Shown piece after piece: positions 1-9,300 of a stretch of DNA of 24,926 nucleotides. The notes below the pieces were generated by a model. That model saw nothing but the letters and a program-made list of their open reading frames with translations. It did not search any database and was not told the DNA's origin. A program made the translations under genes and the position numbers. This stretch comes from an uncultured Alphaproteobacteria bacterium (lineage in GTDB: Bacteria; Pseudomonadota; Alphaproteobacteria; Caulobacterales; Parvularculaceae): the NCBI GenBank assembly GCA_938003575.1, contig CALKYG010000283.1:1-24926 (forward strand). Direction: 5' to 3'. Each line of letters opens with the position of its first letter. The first letter of the stretch is position 1.

Positions 1-108
1 GTCGTCACAATCCCGGTCCTGGGGAGGGCGCTCGCCTATCACTTTGACGGCGAACGCATCGATCTCATCCGGGATGAGGCGAGCAAGGAAGTGTGGAGGA
101 TTGTGTGA
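1..108 (+). CDS. C-terminal tail of an unidentified protein (partial)
   Basis: An open frame runs from the first base to a TGA at 106-108 and gives 35 residues, ending in SKEVWRIV. The stretch is charged and has no membrane segment or motif I recognise, so I assign no function. It lies on the same strand as the restriction operon but is separated from it by 137 bp that contain a promoter-like sequence. It is therefore probably a separate transcription unit upstream of the defence genes. Confidence 0.45.
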   Translation, partial: VVTIPVLGRALAYHFDGERIDLIRDEASKEVWRIV

Positions 109-180
109 ATTTTTGACCTTGAAAGCTGCACTCCCCGCCCCGAAGCGCGACCGCTATTTGTGGCGATGATCATATTTTTT

Positions 181-199
181 GCAGCAAACGTGATGCTGC
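181..199. repeat. Short inverted repeat GCAGCA-N7-TGCTGC
   Basis: Perfect 6-bp arms GCAGCA (181-186) and TGCTGC (194-199) flank a 7-bp spacer, directly upstream of the TTGACA box at 208. No T-run follows, so it is not a typical intrinsic terminator. The position would suit an operator for the restriction operon, which is an inference. With arms this short, chance is possible. Confidence 0.35.
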
Positions 200-207
200 C
201 ACACCTC

Positions 208-237
208 TTGACAGATTACGGCTAGCCGCCTAGTTAT
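208..237 (+). promoter_or_regulatory. Candidate sigma70-type promoter of the restriction operon
   Basis: A perfect TTGACA occurs at 208-213. After 17-18 bp there is a weak -10-like TAGTTAT (231-237). Transcription would begin within a few bases of the ATG at 246, and no Shine-Dalgarno sequence lies before that ATG, so the first transcript could be nearly leaderless. The -35 is convincing and the -10 is poor. Confidence 0.5.
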
Positions 238-245
238 CGTGCATC

Positions 246-845
246 ATGACGATTGATGCATTTAAATTGAATCTCGGAACGCTGGCAACCATCTCCGCCG
301 GGTTTCCCCTTCGCACAGCGGCGGATGCGCTCCAAGCTGGCGATGTCAGCTTCGTCCAGATGCGGGATATCGTCGACGGGGCCTCAGTCGATTGGGCCAG
401 GGTTCCGCGCGTCGCGCTTACGGGCAAACGGCCCGTGAGTTGGCTAGGCGACGGCGACATTCTTTTTGCCGCCCGCGGGACGAACAACTACGCGCTTGCC
501 CTCAGAAATACGCCCGAACGGGCCGTGTGCTCGCCCCACTTCTTCGTTCTGAAGGTTTCGGACAAGGCGAGAATCGACCCTTATTTCCTCGCCTGGCAGA
601 TCAATCAGAAACCGGCGCAAGATTATTTTCGGCAGTCTGCCACAGGATCGCATATCCCCAATATTCGCCGCAGCGTGCTGGAAGGCCTGGAAGTCGCTGT
701 TCCATCCGTGTCCAAACAAAGAATGATCGCAGACCTCTGGAATGCGGCGCTTGAAGAGAAGCGGCAACTGAACGCCCTTCTCACGAACAGACAACAACAA
801 CTGGATTCCGTTGCGGCGGATCTGCTGACCGGACGCATGAGGTAG
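246..845 (+). CDS. hsdS: Half-size type I restriction specificity subunit (HsdS, single TRD)
   Basis: This is a 199-residue protein with one target-recognition domain (about residues 1-145) and one conserved helical region (about 150-199). The helical region has the HsdS-type pattern VPSVSKQ near 152 and ends in LLTGR, matching the LLTGK endings of both repeats in the 430-residue HsdS at 3427. A normal HsdS has two TRDs and two conserved regions. A half subunit would have to dimerise, or pair with another S protein, to recognise a bipartite DNA site. The gene ends 3 bp before hsdM. The ATG at 246 has no clear ribosome-binding site but sits just after a TTGACA promoter. It may be a functional half-S or a truncated relic; the intact frame and close coupling favour function. 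Confidence 0.82.
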   Translation: MTIDAFKLNLGTLATISAGFPLRTAADALQAGDVSFVQMRDIVDGASVDWARVPRVALTGKRPVSWLGDGDILFAARGTNNYALALRNTPERAVCSPHFFVLKVSDKARIDPYFLAWQINQKPAQDYFRQSATGSHIPNIRRSVLEGLEVAVPSVSKQRMIADLWNAALEEKRQLNALLTNRQQQLDSVAADLLTGRMR

Positions 846-848
846 ACA

Positions 849-2363
849 ATGACCCAAGCCATCAAACAGGACGACATCAACAAGGCCGTGTGGTCGGCCT
901 GCGACACATTCCGGGGAACCGTCTCGGCGGACATCTACAAGGATTATGTCCTCACCATGCTGTTCCTGAAATATATCAGCGACGTGTGGCAAGATCATTA
1001 TGACGGCTACAAAAAGGACTATGGCGACGAGCCTAAGCTGATCACGGAGATGATGAAGACGGAGCGCTTCATTCTCCCCGAGAGCGCCAACTTCTACACG
1101 CTTTACAAGCGCCGCCACGAGGCCGGCAATGGCGAGCGCATCGACAAGGCGCTGCACGCGATCGAGGAAGCCAACATCGCCAAGCTGCGCGACGTGTTTC
1201 AGGATATCAGCTTCAACTCGAACAAGCTGGGCGAGGAAGCGCAGAAGAACGAGCTTCTGAAAGACCTGCTTGAGGATTTCGCGAAGGACACGCTGAACCT
1301 TCGCCCCTCGCGCATCGGCAAGCTCGATATCATCGGCAATGCCTACGAGTATCTAATCAAGCAGTTCGCGGCAGATTCAGGCCGCAAGGCGGGGGAATTC
1401 TACACCCCGCCTGAAGTCTCGGAATTGATGGCGCGGCTCGTCGATCCGAAGGAAGGCGACGAGATTTGCGATCCGACCTGCGGCTCCGGCTCGCTCCTGA
1501 TGAAGTGTGGTCGGCTGATCCAGCAGCGCTTCAACAAGTCCAAAAAATACGCGCTTTACGGTCAGGAATCGATCGGCAGCACCTGGGCGCTCGCCAAAAT
1601 GAACATGTTCCTGCATGGCGAAGACAATCACCGCATCGAATGGGGCGACACGATCCGCAACCCGAAGCTCCTCGACGGCGAGGACCGGCTGAAGCATTTC
1701 GATATCGTCGTCGCCAACCCACCCTTCAGCCTTGATAAATGGGGCCACGGCACGGCGGAGGCGGACAAGTTCGGGCGCTTCCGGCGCGGCATCCCGCCGA
1801 AGACGAAGGGCGACTACGCCTTTATCCTCCACATGATCGAGACGATGAAACCCAAAACCGGGCGCATGGCGGTGGTCGCGCCGCATGGCGTGCTGTTCCG
1901 TGGATCGTCGGAAGGCAAAATCCGCAAGCAGCTGGTCGAGGAAAACCTTCTCGATACAGTTATCGGTCTGCCCGAGAAGCTGTTTTACGGCACCGGCATT
2001 CCGGCGGCGATCCTTGTGCTGAAGAAACGCAAATCCGACGACAAGGTCCTGTTCATCGACGCGAGCCGGGAGTTTGTGTCCGGCAAGAACCAGAACCAGC
2101 TCTCCGACGACAATCTCAAAAAGATCATGGAGACGTTCGAGGCGCGCCAGAGCGTTCCCAAATACGCCTATCTAGCCAGCCCGAAGGAGCTCGCCGAGAG
2201 CGATTTCAACCTCAACATCCCCCGCTATGTCGACACGTTCGAGGAGGAAGCCGAAATCGACCTGATGGCGGTGCGCGCCGAGCGCGAAAAGCTGAAGGCC
2301 GAACTCGCCGAGCTTGAAACGAAAATGGACGGCTATCTCAAGGAGCTGGGGTACACCGTATGA
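849..2363 (+). CDS. hsdM: Type I restriction-modification DNA methyltransferase subunit
   Basis: This 504-residue protein is of normal HsdM length. Residues 1-150 form the helical HsdM N-domain. The N6-adenine methyltransferase domain follows, with SAM motif I DPTCGSGS at 208-215 and catalytic motif IV NPPF at 290-293. A coiled-coil-like charged tail (about 465-500) probably contacts HsdS. In type I systems an M2S1 complex methylates adenine in a bipartite site and, with HsdR, cleaves unmethylated DNA. GAGG at 839-842 is well placed for the ATG at 849. The stop overlaps the next start as ATGA. No key residue is missing. Confidence 0.96.
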   Translation: MTQAIKQDDINKAVWSACDTFRGTVSADIYKDYVLTMLFLKYISDVWQDHYDGYKKDYGDEPKLITEMMKTERFILPESANFYTLYKRRHEAGNGERIDKALHAIEEANIAKLRDVFQDISFNSNKLGEEAQKNELLKDLLEDFAKDTLNLRPSRIGKLDIIGNAYEYLIKQFAADSGRKAGEFYTPPEVSELMARLVDPKEGDEICDPTCGSGSLLMKCGRLIQQRFNKSKKYALYGQESIGSTWALAKMNMFLHGEDNHRIEWGDTIRNPKLLDGEDRLKHFDIVVANPPFSLDKWGHGTAEADKFGRFRRGIPPKTKGDYAFILHMIETMKPKTGRMAVVAPHGVLFRGSSEGKIRKQLVEENLLDTVIGLPEKLFYGTGIPAAILVLKKRKSDDKVLFIDASREFVSGKNQNQLSDDNLKKIMETFEARQSVPKYAYLASPKELAESDFNLNIPRYVDTFEEEAEIDLMAVRAEREKLKAELAELETKMDGYLKELGYTV

Positions 2364-3430
2364 GCGAGAGCACCCCGCCGGACGGCTCGAAGGGCGAACT
2401 GATTCTCTATCAGACCGAGGACGGGCTGACCCAGATCGCCTTGCGGGAGATCGACGGCAATGTCTGGCTGACGCAGGTTCAGCTGGCGGAGCTGTTCCAG
2501 ACAAGCGTTTCCAATATCAACAAGCATATCAAGGGGATAATCGCGGACGGCGAGCAGCTTGAGGCAACTATTGAGAATTACTCAATAGTTCAAACCGAAG
2601 GCGGCCGGCAGGTCGAGCGGCAGGTCTCCCACTACAATTTGCCGATGATCATGGCCATCGGCTTCCGGGTCCGCTCCCCGCGCGGCACGCAATTCCGGCG
2701 GTGGGCGGCGGCGGCGCTCTCTGAATATCTGGTCAAGGGCTTCGTCATGAATGACGAGCGCCTGAAAGACCCCGACGCGGATTATTTCGAAGAACTGCTC
2801 GCGCGCATCCGCGACATCCGCTCCTCGGAAAAGCTCTTTTACAAAAAGGTGCTCGATATCTACGCGACGAGCGTCGATTACGACGCGCGCGCCGAGGCCT
2901 CCGAACGGTTTTTCCAGACCGTGCAGAACAAGATGCACTTCGCCGCGCATGGATCGACGGCGGCGGAGATCGTGGTCAAGCGCGCCGACGCCGGCAAGGA
3001 TCACATGGGGCTCACCGCCTGGGCGAACCAGGCGAAGGGCGGCCCTCCGCGCAAGACCGATGCGGTCATCGCCAAGAATTATCTGCAAGCCGATGAACTT
3101 GAAGCGCTGAACCGCATTGTCACCGCCTATCTGGAATTCGCGGAGCTTCAGGCGTTAAGCCGCAAGCCGATGCGCATGAGCGACTGGATCGCCAAGCTCG
3201 ACGAATTTCTGAAGCTCGGCGACCGCGACGTGCTGACCCATGCAGGGCGGGTGAGCGCGCAACTCGCCAGGCAAAAAGGCGGCGAGGAATATGACCGCTG
3301 GCGCGCAAGAGCCATCAACGCGCCAAGCCCCGTCGAGGCACATTTTCTGGAGGCCGTGCAGAAGACGAAGGCGCTTGAGGCCGCGAAGCCCAAGGGGAAG
3401 CGGAAGGGCAAGAAGGGGGGCGAGGAATGA
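2360..3430 (+). CDS. RhuM-family protein embedded in the restriction operon
   Basis: The 356 residues match the RhuM (virulence RhuM/YjiX-like) family. The N-terminal half has the family pattern of an HTH-like segment, with WLTQVQLAELF near 36-46 followed by VSNINKHI, then VQTEGGRQV and YNLPMIMAIGFRVRS. The C-terminal half is helical and ends in a Lys/Gly-rich tail. RhuM proteins are common inside type I restriction operons and pathogenicity islands, but their biochemical role is not established. The HTH-like segment suggests nucleic-acid binding. It overlaps hsdM and hsdS by 4 bp at both ends, so it is translated with them. A 10-bp perfect inverted repeat lies within the coding sequence (2566-2590). 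Confidence 0.85.
   Translation: MSESTPPDGSKGELILYQTEDGLTQIALREIDGNVWLTQVQLAELFQTSVSNINKHIKGIIADGEQLEATIENYSIVQTEGGRQVERQVSHYNLPMIMAIGFRVRSPRGTQFRRWAAAALSEYLVKGFVMNDERLKDPDADYFEELLARIRDIRSSEKLFYKKVLDIYATSVDYDARAEASERFFQTVQNKMHFAAHGSTAAEIVVKRADAGKDHMGLTAWANQAKGGPPRKTDAVIAKNYLQADELEALNRIVTAYLEFAELQALSRKPMRMSDWIAKLDEFLKLGDRDVLTHAGRVSAQLARQKGGEEYDRWRARAINAPSPVEAHFLEAVQKTKALEAAKPKGKRKGKKGGEE
2566..2590. repeat. Perfect inverted repeat inside the RhuM gene
   Basis: AACTATTGAG (2566-2575) and CTCAATAGTT (2581-2590) are exact reverse complements with a 5-base AATTA loop. The element is AT-rich within GC-rich coding sequence and does not break the reading frame. It could form a hairpin in the mRNA or bind a dimeric protein. 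Chance is possible but not very likely for a 10-bp perfect stem. Confidence 0.6.
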
Positions 3431-4719
3431 GCATCGTCTCCAAGTCCTCAGCCTACCCCGTCTCGGTGCAGTCGGGAATTCCAAGTCTTCCGCCAACGCC
3501 GAGCGGCTGGAACAGAGCGCCAATGTCAAAATATCTGCGCTCAGCTGCGCGCCCGTTGGTCATGAAAGATGACGAAGCGTATCGGCTGGTAACCGTTAAG
3601 CGCTCACGCGGAGGCGTCGTCCTGCGCGAAAAGCTCAACGGACGCGACATTTCAGTTAAATCTCAATTTGAAATCAAACACGGCGACTTTCTCATTTCAA
3701 AGCGGCAGATCGTACATGGCGCTTGCGGGCTCGTCCCTGCCGCGCTGGACGGTTCAATCGTATCAAACGAGTATTCGATACTTCGCGGCAATGACAAAAT
3801 TTGCTTGGAGTTCCTGAACTACCTCGCCAATTCCGTTTACTTTCAGCAGACCTGCTTTCATTCCAGCATCGGCGTTCATATCGAAAAAATGATTTTTAAA
3901 CTCGAACGCTGGTTGAAGTGGGATTTCAATATTCCTCCGCTCGCTGAACAAAAGCGCATTGCGGAAATTCTCTCGACCTGGGATCGCGCGATTGAGACGA
4001 CCGAGAAGCTGATCGCCAACAGCGAGGCGCAGAAAAAAGCCCTCATGCAGCAACTGCTAACCGGCAAAAAACGCCTGCCGGGGTTTAGCGGGGAGTGGCA
4101 AAAAATGAGATTGGATCAAGCCGCACATATTATCGTTTCCAACGTGGACAAGAAGACCGACGCCGCTGAGCAGCCCATTCGCCTATGCAACTACATGGAT
4201 GTTTATCGCGCGGATCAGATTAAGAACGATATGCCGTTCATGCGCGCGACTGCGACCTCAGCGCAAATAGCCAAATTCGGATTGAAGGTAGGTGACGTTC
4301 TGATCACCAAAGATTCGGAGGCCCCAGACGACATCGCAATCCCGAGCTATGTCGCATCAACCGCAGGCGATCTAGTTTGCGGATATCATCTCGCAATCAT
4401 ACGGCCAAAGAAACCGCTCGATGGTCGGTTTTTGAAGTTCTATTTCGACCACCCCCATACGCGCTATTTCTTTTCATCACGCGCAAACGGCGCAACGCGC
4501 TTCGGCTTAACGGTTGATGCCATTGAAACAGCGCCAATCTTGCTACCGTCTATCAAGGAGCAAACGCGGATCAGCGAGGTGATTGGCGTAGCGGAGAATA
4601 AGATTGCCAGCCTTCGACCCTTCGTTGAATCTCTTCGAGTAGAAAAATCCGCTCTGATGCAGCAACTCCTGACCGGTAAGCGCCGCGTCAAGGTCAAAGG
4701 GGAGGCGCAAGCGGCATGA
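3427..4719 (+). CDS. hsdS: Type I restriction specificity subunit (HsdS, two TRDs)
   Basis: The 430 residues have the classical HsdS layout: TRD1 (about 1-168), conserved region 1 (169-218, with PPLAEQKRI and MQQLLTGKKR), TRD2 (about 219-372) and conserved region 2 (373-420, with PSIKEQTRI and MQQLLTGKRR). The two conserved helices set the spacer of the bipartite recognition site, and each TRD reads one half. The coding sequence of the TRDs is visibly more AT-rich than hsdM or hsdR, as expected for modules that are swapped between strains. It overlaps the RhuM gene (ATGA 3427-3430) and the DUF6119 gene (ATGA 4716-4719). The target sequence cannot be predicted from the protein alone. Confidence 0.95.
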   Translation: MSIVSKSSAYPVSVQSGIPSLPPTPSGWNRAPMSKYLRSAARPLVMKDDEAYRLVTVKRSRGGVVLREKLNGRDISVKSQFEIKHGDFLISKRQIVHGACGLVPAALDGSIVSNEYSILRGNDKICLEFLNYLANSVYFQQTCFHSSIGVHIEKMIFKLERWLKWDFNIPPLAEQKRIAEILSTWDRAIETTEKLIANSEAQKKALMQQLLTGKKRLPGFSGEWQKMRLDQAAHIIVSNVDKKTDAAEQPIRLCNYMDVYRADQIKNDMPFMRATATSAQIAKFGLKVGDVLITKDSEAPDDIAIPSYVASTAGDLVCGYHLAIIRPKKPLDGRFLKFYFDHPHTRYFFSSRANGATRFGLTVDAIETAPILLPSIKEQTRISEVIGVAENKIASLRPFVESLRVEKSALMQQLLTGKRRVKVKGEAQAA

Positions 4720-6368
4720 CGAAATCACACTCGTTTTCCATCTACCTTCTGAAGGACGGCTTCACGGCCGCCAATACTCTGAAAGACGATCACGCCCTCA
4801 ACGATCAAATGCAGGGTGACGATCTTCCAGATGACGCGAGGTTGTTTGTGTTGGACAACCCGCCGACGCCGCCTTGGTGGAAAGGCTATTTCGGAATTCA
4901 GCAGCCGCTCATGCAGACCCTGAAAGGGGCAATCGTCTTCCTTCCGGTGGGCGACCGGACGTTCGCCATCACCTTCGGCCACGTCTATCACAACCTTAAG
5001 CCGGAAAGTTACGAGTATGATTTCGGGCTGCGCGTCACGCTGAATTGTCTCGACCCGGACAAGCTCAAAAGCCTCGACTCGCTAAGTCCTGAAAAAGCGA
5101 AGCGCCAGCGCACGCAGATGCCCGTGGACTCCGATCTAACCTATTTTGATTTTGATCGAGACAGCACAATTCTTAAAAGCCTTACAGGAAAGGTGAAAGC
5201 CGAGCACAAACCGTTCTTCAAACACGCAACGGGCGCCAGCAGCATTCGCGTCAGTTCCGATGTCGGGCCTGACGGTCTTGCCGATCTATGCGGGAAGTTG
5301 TTGGAGCTTTACGAAGATGAAACTTACAAGATTTCATTCCCCGACATCCAGAACGTATCACCGGTCAAAGACCCGGTTAAGATTGACGCCCTGAATGCGA
5401 AGCTGATCGCCGCGCTGCGGGACAAAGACGACAATCTGATCCTGACGATCCCGGATATCGTGGATTACGCCGACGAGATGTATGCGACATTCTCCGGCGA
5501 GGGAACGGGGCTTTTCTACGACGATGTATTCATTGGCCGCTACTATGATTATCTTGAACAAGCGGGGTTCGATCTCGCGATTGCGTCGATAGAAACGCTT
5601 AAGAAGCACAATCTGGTTCTTACGAATGACGATGGGCAGCCGCGAGGCGACAGGCCAAGCATCCTGAAATGCCTGATCTTCGATACGACGCTCGATGGCG
5701 GCGCGGAGACGTATCACCTCTGCGAGGGCAACTGGTACCAGGTGAATGGCGATTACGTTAGCTCGCTCTCCGACTATCTCGATCCGCTTTGCGCGGACAC
5801 CACCCTGCTCGCATACAACCACGCCGATGAAGCCGTATTCAATTCGGCGTGCGCGGCAGCCAATGAAAACAGCCTTTGCATGGATAAGAGCAACATTTCA
5901 CTTGCCGGACAAAAGCAGGTCGAACCTTGTGACATTTTTGAAGTTACTCAAAATGCCATTGTTCTGCATCACGTCAAAAAGTCGACTGTATCAGCGACCC
6001 TTAGCCACCTCTTCAATCAGGGGCTGAATTCAATTCAACTCATCCGCGACGAAGAGGAAGCGCTCGAAAATCTAAAGGCGCTGGCTGCCGATAAGGCGCC
6101 AGACGGCGAGGAGGCGGCGTTTCTGGAAGCGTTCGAAGGGAAAAATTACAAGGTCGCCTTTCATATCGTCACTCACAAAAACAAGGACGACAAATCACTA
6201 AACCTGCCGCTTTTCTCGCGTATCAGCCTCAAGAGAACGATGAAAGAGCTGCGCCGCATGGGTATCGAAGCGGAGTATTGCTTTGTCGAGAATCAAACGC
6301 CTCAATCGGTCGGCAAGAAGCGAAAGCGGAAGACAAAAGCAATTGAGGCAGAGGCGGAAGCGGCATGA
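4716..6368 (+). CDS. DUF6119/TIGR04141 family sporadically distributed protein
   Basis: The 550 residues resemble the TIGR04141 (DUF6119) family. The start SFSIYLLK leads into a beta-rich N-terminal part containing FAITFGHVYH (83-92) and FGLRVTLN (103-110). A C-terminal core carries EPCDIF (403-408), LHHVKK (417-422) and LSHLFNQG (429-436). The core pattern E-x-x-D followed by H-x-K resembles the active-site spacing of PD-(D/E)xK nucleases; this is my inference and the family has no established activity. A Lys/Arg-rich tail follows (about 530-543). The gene sits between hsdS and hsdR with 4-bp overlaps at both ends, so it is expressed as part of the restriction operon. Confidence 0.82.
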   Translation: MTKSHSFSIYLLKDGFTAANTLKDDHALNDQMQGDDLPDDARLFVLDNPPTPPWWKGYFGIQQPLMQTLKGAIVFLPVGDRTFAITFGHVYHNLKPESYEYDFGLRVTLNCLDPDKLKSLDSLSPEKAKRQRTQMPVDSDLTYFDFDRDSTILKSLTGKVKAEHKPFFKHATGASSIRVSSDVGPDGLADLCGKLLELYEDETYKISFPDIQNVSPVKDPVKIDALNAKLIAALRDKDDNLILTIPDIVDYADEMYATFSGEGTGLFYDDVFIGRYYDYLEQAGFDLAIASIETLKKHNLVLTNDDGQPRGDRPSILKCLIFDTTLDGGAETYHLCEGNWYQVNGDYVSSLSDYLDPLCADTTLLAYNHADEAVFNSACAAANENSLCMDKSNISLAGQKQVEPCDIFEVTQNAIVLHHVKKSTVSATLSHLFNQGLNSIQLIRDEEEALENLKALAADKAPDGEEAAFLEAFEGKNYKVAFHIVTHKNKDDKSLNLPLFSRISLKRTMKELRRMGIEAEYCFVENQTPQSVGKKRKRKTKAIEAEAEAA

Positions 6369-9300
6369 CCGGCGCGCCCAACACCGCCGAGCAATATTCC
6401 GCGCATATTCCGGCGCTGCAAACGCTGCTGGCGCTGGGCTGGGACTTTCTGCCGGCGGACAAGTGCCTGGCGATGCGGGACGGCACCACGGGCGTCATCC
6501 TGAAGGGCGTGCTGGTCGAGGCGCTGAAAAAGCGCAAGTTCGACTTCAAGGGGCGGAGCTATCCCCTTTCCCCCAACGCGATCGACCAGATCGTGCGCGA
6601 TCTTGCGACGCCGCAGATGCAGGAAGGGCTGCTGACCGCGAACGAGCGGATTTACAACATGCTCGCCCTTGGCGTCACCGTGACGGAATTTGTTGACGGC
6701 AAGAAGCACTCGGCGACCATCCCGATCATCGACTGGCAAGACCCGGCGAATAACTGCTTCCTCGTGACCGAAGAGCTGGAGGTCGTGACGACCGACGGCA
6801 CGCGCACGCGCCGCCCGGATATCGTCTGTTACGTCAACGGCCTGCCGCTCGTGGTGATCGAAGCGAAGCGCCCCGATTCCGGCAACCCGAACACTTCCAT
6901 GGTGGCGGAGGGGATCAGCCAGAACATCCGCAACCAGAAGAATGACGAGATTCCGCACCTCTTCGCCTATTCGCAATTGCTGATGTCGATCAGCGCGACA
7001 GATGGGCGCTATGCCACGACGAAGACCCCCGCCAAGTTCTGGTCGAAATGGCATGAAGAGGAATTTGACGAAACGCATTTTGCGACGGTGAAGAACGCGC
7101 CGTTGCCGCCCGCCGCGCGCGCCGCGCTTTTGTTCGGTCTCCCTGCCTCCGTTCAGCGGCAATTCGATGCGCTCTGGTCAGACGTCCAGTTCGTCACGGA
7201 TCAGGACAGGCTGCTGATCAGCCTGCTGTCGAAAGAGCGCCTGCTCGAATTCATCCGCTATTTCATCATTTTCGACCGCAAGGCCGGGAAAATCGCCGCG
7301 CGCTATCAACAGGCGTTCGGCATCAAGGCGCTGCTCGCGCGCATCTCGTCGGTGCGGCAGGACGGCGGGCGCGAGGGCGGCGTCATCTGGCACACCACGG
7401 GCTCCGGCAAGAGCTTCACCATGGTGTTCCTGTGCAAGGCGCTCCTCCTTATGGAGGCGCTCGCCGAATGCCGGGTAATTGTCGTCACCGACCGGATCGA
7501 CCTTGAGAAGCAGCTGGCGCGGACGTTTCTCACCGGCGGCGCGCTTGGCCTCTCGCAAATCGGCAATCGCGAGGAGAACAAGGCGAAGGCCTCGACGGGG
7601 CGCGATCTCGCGCGGCGGATCGGCCAAGGCAATGAACGCATCATCTTCTCGATCATCAACAAGTTCGGCACGGCGGCCAGGCTGCCGGAATGCTACAATC
7701 CGTCGCCCAACATCATCGTGCTCGTCGATGAGGGGCACCGTAGCCAAAGCGGGGAAAACCACGAACGCATGAAGAAGGCGCTGCCCAACGCTTCCTACGT
7801 TGCGTTCACCGGCACGCCGCTTCTCAAGGATGACAAGACGACCAACAAATTCGGGCCGATCGTCCACGCCTATACGATGCAGCGCGCGGTCGACGACGGC
7901 ACGGTGACGCCGCTGCTCTACGAAGAGCGCAAGCCCGTGCTCGACGTCAATGACGCGGCGATCGACAAATGGTTCAAGAAGATTACGGACGGCCTTTCCG
8001 ACAAGCAGAAGAGCGACCTCAAGGAGAAGTACAGCAAGAAGGGGCAAGTCTACGGCGCGCAGGACCGCATCAACCTGATCGCCTGGGATATCGCCAGCCA
8101 TTTCGAGGAGAATTTCAAATCACTCGACAAGGGATTGAAGGGGCAACTCGCGACCGACAGCAAGCTCTCCGCCGTGCGCTACAAGAAGGCGCTGGACGCG
8201 ACCGGCAAGGTGACGAGCGCGATCGTCATTTCGCCGCCCGATACGCGCGAAGGGCACGAGGACGTTGACGAGGCGGAGCTTCCCGAAGTTCAGCAGTGGT
8301 GGAAAGACAATGTCCTCGACGATCCGGAGGAGTATGAACGGCGGATCATCGACGATTTCGCCGAGCCCGGCGCGCCGGATATTCTGATCGTCGTCGACAA
8401 GCTGCTGACGGGCTTCGACGAGCCGCAGAACGCCGTTCTTTATATCGACAAGCCGCTGAAACAGCACAATCTCATTCAGGCGATCGCCCGCGTGAACCGC
8501 CTGCATGAGCACAAGCCGTTCGGCTACCTCATCGATTATCGCGGCATCCTGAAGGAACTCGATACGGCGATCACGGAGTATCAGGACCTCGCCGAACGCA
8601 CGCAGGGCGGCTTTGATATCGATGATATTGACGGCCTCTATTCGAATGTCTCGACGGAGTACAAGAAGCTACCCGCTCTGCATGATGCTCTTTGGGCGAT
8701 CTTCAAGCCGGTGAAAAATAGGTCTGACCGCGAACAGTATCGGCAATTGCTGATCCCGTCCTTTGAGACCGGCGACAACGGCCAATCCATCGACGTCAAC
8801 CAGAAGGTGCGCGAGGATTTCTATGAGGCGCTGACGAATTTCGGGATGTGCCTTAAGGTGGCGCTTGGATCGCAGTCCTTCTTTGAGGACAGCTCCGTCA
8901 CGGAAGCGAAAATCGCCGAATACAAGCGTGACCTGAAATTTTTCAGCGAGATTCGCCGCGCGGCCAAGCAAGACGCGCAAGAGACGGTCAATTTCAGCGC
9001 CTATGAGGATCAAATCCGAAAACTGGTCGACCGGCATGTCGTCGGGGAAGAGATCAAAGAGTCCGGCGGCGTCTATCTCGTGAATGAGCTTGGTCTCAAG
9101 GAAAATCCGGAAGATTGGTCTGACGAGAAGCTGCGCAATGAGACCGACCTTATCCGCTCGCGGCTGAAGCGCACGATCGAGCAGACGCTCGTCGATGATC
9201 CTTACGCGCAGGCGTATTTCTCGGAGCTTCTGAAGCAGGCGATCGCGGAAGCCGCCGCGATGTTCGAGCATCCATTCAAGCAATACGCCCTGTTCAAGGA

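Noticed and set aside
444..1157. Long minus-strand frame opposite the half-S and hsdM genes
   Set aside because: It is a GC-driven shadow: its composition is rich in Arg, Val and Leu with no recognisable domain, and the plus strand encodes clear HsdS/HsdM motifs.
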